From Spinellus fusiger (taxonomy: Eukaryota > Mucoromycota > Mucoromycetes > Mucorales > Phycomycetaceae), in NCBI GenBank assembly GCA_025094145.1, contig JALLLS010000050.1:208855-272854 (forward strand): a DNA stretch of 64,000 bases, in the 5' to 3' direction. Made by a program: the position numbers and the translations under genes. This document shows positions 35,041 to 49,241 of the stretch, piece after piece. A model generated the notes under the pieces. That model ran no database searches, was not told where the DNA came from, and saw nothing but the letters and a program-made list of their open reading frames with translations. Every line of letters begins with the position of its first letter. Within the stretch, counting starts at the first letter, position 1.

Positions 35041-36287
35041 TTAAAGGGTATGTCTACTTAAACATGTTTTAAATTTCGAAGAAGAGCAACGAAAAAATCC
35101 CTTAAGATCACTGATAAGAACATTGCTACATGCTTCAGTGATCCTCATGTTTAACATCTCATTTTCTAAGAACTTTTCTCTTTTAAGCTTACTCTTCGCA
35201 ATGGACCAAAATTGCTCAATGGGGTTAAGCTCAGGAGGTAGGGTAGAAGGTATACACATCCATAGCCACGACTTTCAATAAGTCTGCTAATACTTTCAGT
35301 TGTGTAGATAGGTGCATTATCCATTATTATATAATGTCCTTTAAATTCATTGTAAAGATCCAAAACATCCAAAGTGCTTGCAATAAAGTTAAAGTAATGA
35401 CCAGTAACTGTTCCAGTAGTTTTCTGCATTTTGGTTGTTCCGTTTGCTTTTCTTTTTCTTGGTGAAGAAGTATAAGGCACTCTTACTTTAACATTAATAA
35501 TGCCACGAGAAGATATAGCTCCCAAAATTGTTGTTGTTTTTGCTCTTGTTGTGGGCTGAACAACCTCTGCTCTGGTTCCTTTCTTCGACCAAGCCATGGT
35601 TCTTTTCAGATTTATATGAAAAGCGGACTCATCAATAAACACACAGTTACTATTGTAATCCATGTCTGTTTGGTTCCATCTGATAACCCAGTCAAATCTT
35701 TTCTCAATACTCTCAGGCGAGTTTCTTTCCTTTGAATAAAGGTGTACTTTCTTAAATGACAAGGCACACTTTTCTGTCATAAAGATGTAAACCGTTGTCT
35801 TGGCAACTCTCAAGTCTTTGAACTTTTCAGAAAGATGTTCCTTATGGTCTTCATTTAATAATGCTGGTCGGCCCATTTTTGGGGTCTCTACTGGCTCAAC
35901 TTTGAGACCTCTGTTCATATTTTGCATGATTTGCTCCTGATCTCTTTCAAGCCAGTCGTATGCGGTTCGACGAGCAATACTCAACTGCTTAGCTGCTTTA
36001 CTTGCAGTCATATCTAGTTCATAAACCAGATGAAAAAAGTGACCTTTAACATCATCACCATGTTTCTTGTAGTAAGACACAGGTGCTGGAGTAGACGTTG
36101 TATCCTTTTTGGTGGCCTTGGGTTTTGGCTGAGGCTTCTCGGGTGGTTTTAAGTCCAAGTAAGTACTATAGTCTACGATGTTTTGAAGAGGAAAAGATTC
36201 TTTATCTACATCCATCAATATGGGCTCATTGCCCGATTCATCGATAGTATTTCCCTGTCCATCTTCATAGTAAATTTGTAAGCTCAT
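35041..36287 (-). pseudogene. DDE transposase with a single frameshift
   Basis: From the ATG at 36287 (MSLQIYYEDGQG) the frame covers ~370 codons. It has a Lys/Pro-rich linker, a helix-turn-helix region (MTASKAAKQLSIARRTAYDW), a second DNA-binding part (MGRPALLNEDHKEHL), the first catalytic Asp (CVFIDESAFHIN) and the second (HYIIMDNAPIY). Near 35240 the frame breaks. The adjacent frame continues to the stop at 35041 with PPELNPIEQFWSIAKSKLK, holding the catalytic Glu. A one-base loss at that point would account for it. The D-to-E distance is then about 34 residues, as in Tc1/IS630 enzymes. Everything else is intact, so decay is recent. Confidence 0.85.
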
Positions 36288-36304
36288 TGTTGAAAAAATA
36301 GTAT

Positions 36305-36432
36305 TTCGCACACTTTGTGCAAAATGAATTTATGAAATTGTGCGAAAAGTAAAATATAAAGTGTGCGAAAAGTGAAAAAAAAAGTGTGCGATTTTTTTCT
36401 GAGGTTGTGCGAATACTTTCCGAAAAAGGTGT
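36305..36432 (-). repeat. Right terminal inverted repeat of the DDE transposon
   Basis: Partner of 34908-35035. The transposase start codon lies immediately inside it (36287), so the repeat probably contains the transposase promoter (inference). Confidence 0.9.
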
Positions 36433-36763
36433 GATGTGTTATCTTTAAGTCCACATTATTTGTAGTGTCGTGAAGACTATTTCCAAAAATGGATGTTCTC
36501 CATTTGTGTCGCAGAACAACCAAAAGAGAAAGGTTACTACATGTATCAGGGATGTGCAAGCAATACGACGCATTCTATCATTGATACTCTTGCATTATAT
36601 CATCAAACGTATACCTCACATTATAGCTTATAGCAGTAGAATATCAGTATAAAATAAGTATAAAATAAGTATAAAAGAGATGTACGATTGAATTAATAAA
36701 GAGCAGAGTTTAACCACATGTTAACTGACCGGATTCTTTTGATATTAAAATCAAAGACGACAG

Positions 36764-37580
36764 TAGTATAGCACTGCTTAAGAAAGATGTATTATAGAAC
36801 ACACAGAATTAACTCTAGTGGTCATTGTCCATAAAATAGAACTAAACTCACTTGTGTTGAGAACAGTGTATTCGTTTATTGACTCAGTATTCATAATCAC
36901 TTCAGTAACTATGTTATTGTAACTGGTATTAACAGTGGTGCTTAATGAGAACTAAGTATTGTGTCTAATACTGTCCTTTAGGTTCAAGGCAAATAGAGTG
37001 TCAATTGTTTGACTTGTGAATTTTATGAGTGGAGGCTAGTGTATACATCACTAAAATAATAGATACAACGTTATTATTTGTTTTGATAATCCCATCCTTT
37101 TGTTATTTCCCACACTGCCTATACAACTTAACACTCAAATACTCGTCAAGATGAGCATAACTAATCAAGGTAATGTACTATTATTAACAAAGTAAAACAA
37201 TAGAAGGGTGATAGACACTACCAAAGACTATTCTAGTGATAAAAAGGTAAGCAGTGTTTTCATCTGGGCTTGAGCTCATTGTAATCCACAAGACAGTCAT
37301 TGTATTGTTATTGGGTGAGTAAAGACTACTTTCAAGTCAGTCTCAGGTAGTCTTCTATACTATCTAGGATCTCTAGGGTATACTCCCAAGCATAGTTATC
37401 TATCTCCCAAGGATAAATCACAAGGCCTTTAGGTTGTGGATTCTATTTCTATGAAGGAATACTCCTAGAACAGCAGTAGCTATAGTAATAGTATATCATT
37501 ACCTATAATATTATAATAAACAGTGCTATTCATAAACAATATATTCTATTGATAATACAATTTGATAGTGAAGTATACTA
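36764..37580 (-). mobile_element. Dispersed ~820-bp element, copy B (inverted relative to copy A)
   Basis: On the minus strand it runs parallel to 12843-13670 with only scattered differences. Terminal inverted TAGTATA...CACT motifs are present at both ends (TAGTATAGCACTGC at 36764, TATACTA ending at 37580). No open frame lies inside. It sits 331 bp from the DDE transposon but does not share its terminal repeats. Confidence 0.75.
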
Positions 37581-37786
37581 CAAAAGGAAATAATGATTTG
37601 GATATCCGCACACCTTTTGATTTTAAACACAGTTCCATAGAAGGGAAATAATCTGATTCTTTAAAAGGATAGGTGTGTTACCTATTAAAATTCAGAAAAA
37701 TGTTCTGGTGTGTCGTGAAACAGCACAGCTGTTATATTTCTAATACCGATGTGATATTTAAGATCTCTCTTTGTTTACTCTTCACC

Positions 37787-39050
37787 ATGACAACCACTCA
37801 ACCACCCACACTTGCTGCTATTGATATTTTCCCTATCAAATCCTGTCATGGAATTAGTCTTCAAGAATGCAAAGTGAGTTGTATTGGACTCGAAAACGAC
37901 AGACGTTTTATGATAGTAGACGCTGTCACTAAGCGTTTTCTTCATCAAAGGTATATCTATATGAAAAAAAAAGTTTATCCATTTTGATCCTTATGGGGCA
38001 TTAAGTCTATTTCTTTATGTCTCTTTCTTTCTCTCTCTCTCTCTATTCTTTAGAGATATCTGTAGATAGTCATAGATAGAGATAGTGAGCTCACTATGAA
38101 TTCCTTTCTTTTGCTTATAGAAACCACGCCTTCTTTGCTCTTTTACGTCCCGTTCTCGATGAACACCGTGGCACTCTCACCCTTACTTCGGAGACTGAAG
38201 TGCCCCTTGAACTACCTCTCCACCCCGACATGGATCCAAAAGACGGCTACACTGTCCAGCTCTGGGCACACCATCTCTATGCCCATGATATGGGAGATGA
38301 GGCTGCCCAATGGCTAGATCGGTTTATAGCCAAACACCGGGGCATGCATCCCATTGATGAGAAGACCCAGGAAAATGTGCGTCTTGTGACTCTTGATATG
38401 GCGGATGGTATCTATACACGGCCTGCTCACCCACAGTTACCAGGCACCCACTCTCCTTTCACAGACATGTCACCTGTTTCATTTGGACTCTTGGCGAGTG
38501 CTGACCAAATGAACAAAGATCTTCTCAAGCGTGGGGTGAGTCAAGGGGCTACAGTGCCTCTAAATAGGTTCCGCAATAACCTCTCGATCAGTAGCACACT
38601 TCCATGGGAGGAGGATGCATGGTTGGTGGTCAGGTAAGCTAGAAGAGAGAGGGACATTTGATAGATGATGGGTCTATTTACTACATTTATTGTGCATTCA
38701 TAGAGTGGGAGAAGTGGTCTTTTACATGATGCGACCTATTGCCAGATGTCCTAGTAAGAAGTCAGTTGATGGAAGATTCAATTTAACATGGTATAATAGT
38801 GCCTAGTATTGATCAAGACACAGGGATCAGAGATGCTTGGGGAAGTAATGGAGTAACAGACCATTTGTTAGTGACTCGCCAATTTAAAGAGAAGTCGGGC
38901 AATGGTTTTTTCTGTCATGATGCTATTCCTTTAACTTCAGGTACCATTCGTATAGGGAATAGAGTGGAAGTGCTTGAACGTATTCCAAAAGATCATGTTC
39001 AGTACCCCATGTTAAATGTAGAAAACAATAAGGAAGTGGAAGTGAATTAG
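37787..39050 (+). CDS. MOSC-domain protein (mARC/YcbX-like molybdenum-cofactor protein)
   Basis: Four exons (37787-37950, 38121-38633, 38704-38753, 38800-39050) give 325 residues. The N-terminal beta-barrel half is seen as LAAIDIFPIKSCHGISL, then GLENDRRFMIVD. The MOSC half has ADQMNKDLLKRG, VPLNRFRNNL, a conserved Cys in RPIARC (candidate molybdenum-cofactor ligand), and a C-terminal VLERIPKD. Length matches mitochondrial amidoxime-reducing components and related oxidoreductases. The last intron is only 46 nt (38754-38799) but has a TTTAAC branch-like motif, and its removal restores MPSIDQDTG. The substrate is not known. No clear mitochondrial presequence is seen. Confidence 0.85.
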
Positions 39051-42083
<3,033 letters not shown>

Positions 42084-42275
42084 AGTGTGTGTTCTCTAAA
42101 CTACCTATACATATTGACTGTTCTCTATTTTTATCTGTTCTCTTACCCTCATCTCACTCCTATTTCTTTCCTGTTCTTTTTTTTTTCTTTCTTTCTGATT
42201 TTGAGATTTATACATACACTATGACCAAGAAGACAATAATAATACTGCTATTTGTATTTGTACTTGTATTTGTAT

Positions 42276-42336
42276 GTGGAGTTGTGTGGAGTTGTGTGGA
42301 GTTGTGTGGAGTTGTGTGGAGTTGTGTGTGGAGTTG
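42276..42336. repeat. Tandem GTGTGGAGTT repeat
   Basis: About six copies of a 10-nt unit lie in the 3' region of the phosphoglucomutase gene. Confidence 0.9.
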
Positions 42337-42841
42337 TGACCTATGTGGGATAAAACATATTTCGCTTATACTATGTCTTTTTGTAACATCAATATTGGTG
42401 CATTTTTCACGTAAAGTAGTAGAATTAGATAAAGTACAAGTCTATGCTCGATAGGTTAATGTAACCAGTATTTTGTAGACATACTGCTCTTTTTTTCTTT
42501 CTTTCTTTCTCTTTTTCTCTCTAACTACCTGCCTAGTCACTCACTCACCCACTCACCCACTTACCCACTCACCCACCCATAAACACAGGCAGCAGTCTCA
42601 CACTATCTACTATTATAGTTTATGGCAGTGACTCAAGGAAAATCTCTATTTTCTTCCTCTTGTGTCGATAATTTCCGACAGTCAAGCCCCGCCCTTGGCC
42701 TTGAAATAGCTTAATTGAGTCTCCAAGTGGACATGCATGATAACTTGTAGCTTATAATTTTTCATTTATTTTGTTTATTCTATTTCAAGCCTATCCTTTG
42801 TTATTCCACTTTGGAATTGTTTATTCTGCTATTACTATTGG

Positions 42842-45800
42842 ATGAACACGAACTATACCCTCAGATACCCTCAGATACCGAGTGTTCACACCACACCCAA
42901 AGCAACAAGACAGGTGGTGCTGGATCGATGCACTAAGTTTATGTGTGGAAATGTGAATGGGGATGATATGAATCTATTCTCTCAGCTCTACAAGGCCCAT
43001 ACCAGCTCAGGTAAATGACAAGAATACACTTCTAGAGGTGTTGGTGTGTGTATAGTTGTGTGTGTTGGTGTCTCTCTCTCTCTGTGTGTGTGTGTGTAGT
43101 CTACTGCCTTCCTATGATAAACAAATACAAGGACATGAAGGAATATGGAGAGAGAGAGAGTAATCTTCTTAGTATATGGCAATTGACATTTATCTCTTAA
43201 TATTTATGAACATCAATAAACTCAATGGGATTGCTTGTATAAACAAGCAGAGGACTATATATCAATTTCTGTTCACAGTGTGCCTGATCTTAAGCGAATT
43301 TCATTCAGCGAAGCCATTCGACAATCTTTCAAACCTACTCGTGTCGGCGAATGGTTTGGTCCTTCTTGGGTAAGTTGCTTTGCCTTGTTTGTCTATATTA
43401 AGGAACCTAGTCTACCCATTGGTTTCGTTTAATACTCCATATTCCTCATGGATTTGCAGGTGAGGAAGTTCAGTTGATTTGGAATGCAGATACCGAGTCT
43501 ATGTTGTGGAACATGGAAGGAACACCACTTCAAGGATTCACTGGTGGAGGTAACATCCTTTTATTCTTAATAAGAAAAGAGAAAAAAGGGATGCAGTGTT
43601 CATGCTAATGCAATCATGGGACTTGGCCAATGTAGAGGGCAGTACAGTGCGTCGTGAATTTATCCTGACACCCGAGGCAAAGGGTGGCGAAGTATTTCAG
43701 TATTATATTGAAATGACATGCCATGGCATCATCAGCACCAGCCCCTATGGACCCAACCCATCGGATGCTAGCAAATTCTTCTGCTTAACTGAACTTGTAA
43801 GTCTTGTCACTCGTGGGATAATGAGCTCATTTGTCACCCAAGGGCTTAGCTGTGCCCAACACAGTAGCATGGGACTTGTTCTACAATTACCAAGTCATCT
43901 TTGGCATGGCAAAAGATCTAGAGGAAACATCTGTACGGGCAGTCCAGGCCTTGTCTACTGTCAACCAGATAGTGAACAGCTTCAGACCCGGAGATGAGGC
44001 TGCCTTATTGGCTTGTCTCGATCTTTCTGAGAAATTTCTCATGGCGAAAAATGGAGATTCTCAGCACAAAGTCCATTCTATGGGGCATTGTCATATCGGT
44101 AAGTTGAGGAGAGAGCTATGGAGTGTTATTTATTTATCTATTTTATATCTATCTGTGGATTGATTTGCAGACACTGCTTGGCTATGGACATTTGAAGAAA
44201 CTATTCGTAAAGCAGCTAGAAGTTGGTCTACTCAAGTGGACCTCTTGGACCGCTATCCTGATTATAAGTTTATGGTCCCCCAGGCCCAGCATTATGAATG
44301 GATCCGAACACATTATCCAAGTCTATGGGAGAGAGTGTTAAAGAAGAATGCCGATGGTCAACTTCTTCATACAGGTGGTGTAAGTGCAGATCCATTATGA
44401 TATCATAACTAAGCGTATAGACTTGGGTTGAGATGGACACCAATATGCCCAGTGGTGAGTCTCTTTCCCGGCAGCTTCTACTCGGGTAATTAGACACAGT
44501 AGCAGTGGCACTCGGTCCGTAGAAAGAGACAAAGAGACTGAGAGACCGAGAGACAAGGAAAAGAGAATAACGAGAGATGTCTCTTTCTTCATAGACAGAG
44601 ATTCTTTGACGAACATTTGGGTGTGCGATGCAGAGTACTTTGGATATCAGCTTCCTTTGGATTCTGCGCTCAGGTAGTCTACACTTAGTAGAAAAGTAGC
44701 TTACCTTTATTGAATGGCATTAGTTACCACAATTGATTAAATTGGCTGATATGAAATACTTTTATACACCCAAAATATCATGGGGAAATATGAATGAGGT
44801 AAGCAGACATTCTTCTTGAAAGAAAGAAAAAGGAGAAAACTTATGGGATATTATATATTATGTATAGTTTCCAATGACTACTTTTTGGTGGATAGGCCTT
44901 GATGGTACAAAGGTATTGGCTCATGTCTCTCCTACAAAGACCCATGCTGCCCAATGTACACCTGGAGAGCTCATTGACTGGTAAGTCCCTTTTGACTCGT
45001 CTGTTTCATTGATTGCTGTCTATGTCTAGTGTTAAAAACAACTATAACAAAGAACAATCCAATGCAAGTATGCTTGTCTTTGGTAATAGCAATGGTGGGG
45101 GTGGACCCTCCGCCGGTATGATTGAACGCCTGCATCGCATGGGTAATGTGGTGAGTCCCTATTTACAGAAGAAAAGAAAAGAAATTTACCTGATGGATAG
45201 GATGGACTACCCAAAGTTGAAATGAGTGCTCCTCTTATCTTCTTTGAAAAGGCAGAAAGAACCGTCAATAGTTTATCAACATGGAAGGGCGAAATTGTAA
45301 GTCTAAGTGCTCCTGCTTTATTTACACATACACACAATGGCTGACCTATCCATAGTACTGTGAAGCGCATCGTGGTATTTATACGACCCATGCTCTTTGT
45401 AAAAAGATGAACCGAACCTGTGAAGTTTTATTACATGATGTTGAGATACTAGCTTCATTGGCTCATATGATGAATCCAGAGGTTTATAGGCAAGTGGGCA
45501 TGAATGAATAATGCTAGTTGGTTGATAGATGAGTTAATAAGAAAATGCTAGCAGTTATCCAAAAGATATACTTGATATCTACTGGAGAATGGTATGTTTG
45601 TGTCAGTTCCATGGTATAATGTCAGGCTCCTCTATAGAATCAGTATATGAAGATTGTCTAAGAGTAAGTAGGATATTCTTGGAGTACTTCTTTTCTGACT
45701 TGTCTATTATATATACGAATATACGAATATACATAACAGATGTACCTCGAAGTAGAGACAGGCGGGAAGAAAATGAGAGATGATTTAGTTGAAAAACTGA

Positions 45801-48080
45801 TGAATCTGAGCCCACTGTCAGCAACCACTTTTGATATAAAAGGTGAGTGGATCCATTCAGTCTAAAGTATTTATTCTGCCATAATGTAGCCCTGGCTGTC
45901 TTTAATACATTGCCATGGTCTCGTTGTGAAGTGATCGATGTTTCTCTCTGTGAAGGTCTTCCTGCATTGAAGCAGTATTCTGCTTTAGCACGAAAAGGTT
46001 ATACATTGGGTAAGATCGAGGCCAGATGACAACCACTTTGCTCATGCTTGTTGCTTTGTCAGTGAGAGATGTTCCGCCCTTGGGAGCCAAAGGGTATTAT
46101 TTAGATGAGTCCCCTATGTATGAGCCTGTTCAAGTCATCACAGATCGAGACCATACGACTGTCATTGAGAATCAGTACATTCTTGTTACCTTTGACAGCT
46201 ATGGCCAAATGATCAGTCTTTATGATAAGGAAGAAGAGTAGGTGATTCTTCTTTTTCTCTTCTTTCTTTCTTTAGATTCGTTTTCACTTATAGATTTGTA
46301 GACGAGAACTTATCAAGAAGGGAGAAAAGGGCAATGTTTTCCAGATGTATGAGGATATTGTAAGTCGTCTTTGTATAACTTGTGGACTTATTTTGTTTTC
46401 TAGCCTTTGTCATGGGATGGTAAGCTTGAAACTACATTTATTATTTAGAATGGATAGATAATTATATTTAATCATTGATCTGTTTAGCATGCGATGGTAA
46501 GCAGAGAAGGTCTGTCTTGTTACATTGAGGCTAACAAGGCCTAGCTGAGTCCTACCACCTTGACAAGGGGCGTGTAGTTGAAGAAGGATCGGTTCAGATT
46601 ATTGAGAAAGGGCCTCTTCGTGCTGCTCTACTGATAGAGAAATACCTCTCTCCTACGAGTTGTCTACGCCAAGTTGTGGTGGTTACTGCTATTTCTCGGC
46701 GTATTGATTTTGAGACTGAAGTAGACTGGGATGAGAGAAGACAATTTCTGGTGAGTAGTGAATACGCTTATGTTGAACTGATGGAACAAATGAATGGATA
46801 GAAAGTGGAGTTTTCTTGGGATCTTTTAGCAGATACAGTAAGTAAAGTGGCCAAGAGAGAAAGGATCCTCTGCCATAACCATAGCTATCATTATGGATAT
46901 AACCATAGCTATCATTATACTCACAAGAAGGGTGGGTTGGGATTTACTTTTTTGTTCTCTTTCTCAAGGTATACTATGATACACCCTATGGTGTCTTGCA
47001 AAGACCCACCCATTTCAATACTGCTTGGGACAGTGCAAAGTTCGAAGTGGCTGCTCAGAAGTTTGCTGATATATCAGAGTATGGCTATGGTATTGCCTTG
47101 TTGAATGACTGTAAATATGGCTATGCTGCACACCATAGTACCATTCGCCTTTCTCTCATTCGATCTCCCAAGGTAAATGGATAGATAAGACTCTCTTATC
47201 TATACCCTCTCCCTCGTGTGCTCATATATATCCTTCTAGTCACCCAATCCCTCCTGTGATATTGGCCATCATGTATTCAGCTATGCCATTTACCCTCACA
47301 AAGGCCATTTCCTACAGTCAACTGTGGTTCGAGAGAGCCACAACTTTAATGCTCCTTTATTGAAAAGGTAGAATAACATGTCTAAATAACACTGCTCACT
47401 GGTATAAACAGAGTAATACCCAAGAGCAAAGTCCCAACCATAGCCAACACCATCCCACAGATCTCTATTGAAGGTGCTCCCAATGTAGTACTGGACACGA
47501 TTAAAAAGGCAGAGGACTCTGATGATATTATTCTTCGATTGTACGAAGCCTATGGAGGCCATGCCAAAGCACAACTAGTGAGGTAATTACATAGCTGTTT
47601 TCTTTATTATTACTATTACTATTACTATTACTATTACTATTATTATTATTACTATTATTATTACTATTATTATTACTATTATTATTACTATTATTATTAC
47701 TATTATTATTACTATTATTATTACTATTATTATTACTATTATTATTACTATTATTATTACTATTATTACTATTATTATTATTAATGAAGCAAAGTCATAA
47801 GATCCATACATTTCTAACCCATCATTCTATTCTCTACTATAGCTCTCTGCCTATCCAGAGTCTCCACATTTGCAATCTCCTTGAAGATAAGCTTGAGTCT
47901 ATTGAGACCACGCTTCCCTCCAAGACCACTGCCAAAACCATCGGTAGTATAGGAGGGGTCTTTCAGGAAGGTCTATTTGAGCGTAAAAAACATATTCTTG
48001 CTTATGAGGGGGTGATAGGCATCCCTCTCACTTTCAAGCCTTTCCAAATCCTCACACTCATTGTGTCTTTTCAAAAATAA
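42842..48080 (+). CDS. GH38 alpha-mannosidase homologue (Ams1/MAN2C1 type), probable pseudoenzyme
   Basis: Twenty-six exons join in phase to 1115 residues. Exon starts: 42842, 43251, 43411, 43597, 43843, 44171, 44421, 44595, 44724, 44868, 45030, 45201, 45356, 45555, 45740, 45890, 46063, 46302, 46404, 46488, 46545, 46802, 46969, 47240, 47412, 47843. Collinear with cytosolic/vacuolar class II mannosidase: [25 protein letters not shown] (zinc His and Asp, ~290-295), [36 protein letters not shown]. Several catalytic positions differ. WLPDTFGY is WISASFGF (nucleophile Asp to Ala405), FPHHTF is FPMTTF, GFGDGGGGP is GNSNGGGGP (Asn496), and QFHD is QFHG (Gly612). His611 is kept. Intron 13 starts GC. 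Exons 19 and 20 are 16 and 9 nt. Fold and length are kept while catalysis looks lost. Confidence 0.85.
47604..47783. repeat. Microsatellite (ATTATTACTATT)n inside an intron
   Basis: About 180 bp of TTA/TAC trinucleotide variants (12-nt higher period) in intron 25 of the mannosidase homologue. Confidence 0.95.
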
Positions 48081-48276
48081 ACATACCATCACAATAACAG
48101 TCACGAATGACGTGTACTAAACAGCTAATTTTTTGGTAGGCTACCCCTGTTTGGCTGGGGGGATAAGGGTCACTGAGACAGACAGCAGGAGAGGCGGAGA
48201 GGAGTGTGAATAGCCACCGGAACTATTGTTTTCCTGTTGAGCCTTTTGTTTTTTTTTTCTTTACCACCCTTCTACA

Positions 48277-48979
48277 ATGACTTCCGTTCGTGCCGTTGCA
48301 AAGCAAATCGACTGGTCCAAGTTGACCGTCAGTCTTCCTAAAGAAACCAGCGTTGCTCTTTTGGCATTCCGCAAGCGCAATGAGGAAGTCAAGCGTCAAT
48401 TGGCAGAATTGAAGACTCAGTCTACTGATGTTGACTTTGCCAAGTATCGCAAAGTCCTTAAGAACCAGGCTGTGATTGAGCAGTCCGAGAAGGCAGTCAA
48501 GGGCTTCAAGCCTGTGGTTTACAACGTAGATGCTCAGATTAAGGCTATTGACCAGTTTGAGGCCAAGGCTGTAAGTAGTCATCCCACGCGTCTTGTTGCT
48601 GGTGGAGAAGTGCTGGTGTGGGTAGCTGCTAACGTTTCTTTGTATCTGTGTACCTCTTTTCTCTCTCTGTGTGTGTGTATGTGTATATATGTGTGTATAT
48701 GTATCTATAGGTCTCTAGAGCCCAGAGCACCGTCCAGCAGATTGAAGTTGAACTCAAGGACCTCCACGCCACACTCAGCAACATTGAAAATGCCAGACCT
48801 GTTGAGCAGCTTACTGTAGGTGTTTGTGAGTATAATGCATGGCTAAGAGAGATGAATAGGTCGACGATATTATCATCGCCAAGCCTGAGATCATCAAGAA
48901 CGTCGAGGATATGCTCCAGAAAGGCCAGTACACTATTCCTGGCTACAAGGAGAAGTTTGGAGATATCTCTTACTTCTAA
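48277..48979 (+). CDS. ATP7: Mitochondrial F1Fo ATP synthase subunit d
   Basis: Peripheral-stalk subunit that ties F1 to Fo in the inner mitochondrial membrane. Three exons (48277-48570, 48711-48815, 48860-48979) give 172 residues, the usual length. The sequence opens RAVAKQIDWSKL, continues with LAFRKRNEEVKRQL, DFAKYRKVLKNQAVIE and a coiled-coil middle, and ends IPGYKEKFGDISYF, all typical of the family. The start is only ~195 nt after the stop of the mannosidase homologue, so its promoter is compact. Intron 1 has a GT/AT-rich tract (48664-48706). Confidence 0.93.
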
Positions 48980-49241
48980 GTCCAATAAGACCCAAAATAC
49001 ATACTGTTTTTTTCTCTCTCTCCTTTTACTGAGATTCCTGTTGGTTGATCTTCTTATTATTATTATTGACTTGTTGGCTGCTGTTTTCTATGGGTGGGTG
49101 GTATGTCTTTCACACTTCTTAAGGACTACACTGCTAATAGGTGAATAAAGACAATTTCTCTTTCTCCTCTTTTGTAACTCAGCAGTGGCTAAGTAGAGGA
49201 AAAAGAACAAGCAAAAGAATGCCCTCTACTGCCTACTTCTA

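Larger units (their letters stand above)
34908..36432 (-). mobile_element. DDE (Tc1/IS630-like) transposon with ~125-bp terminal inverted repeats
   Basis: About 1.5 kb, bounded by almost identical inverted repeats starting ACACCTTTTTCGGAAAG (34908-35035 and 36305-36432), with the transposase on the minus strand between them. The left repeat carries TCGCACA boxes at 34928, 34949, 34972 and 34995, spaced 21-23 bp. The right repeat mirrors them. The high similarity of the ends suggests recent insertion. I could not define a target-site duplication with confidence. Confidence 0.9.

Noticed and set aside
12843..37580. Reading the inverted ~820-bp copies as the ends of one giant 24.7-kb transposon
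   Set aside because: The interval holds ordinary housekeeping genes, and each copy has its own small terminal inverted repeats, so two separate insertions are simpler.
47587..47811. Ile/Val-rich minus-strand frame
   Set aside because: Repeat artefact of the intronic ATT/ACT microsatellite.
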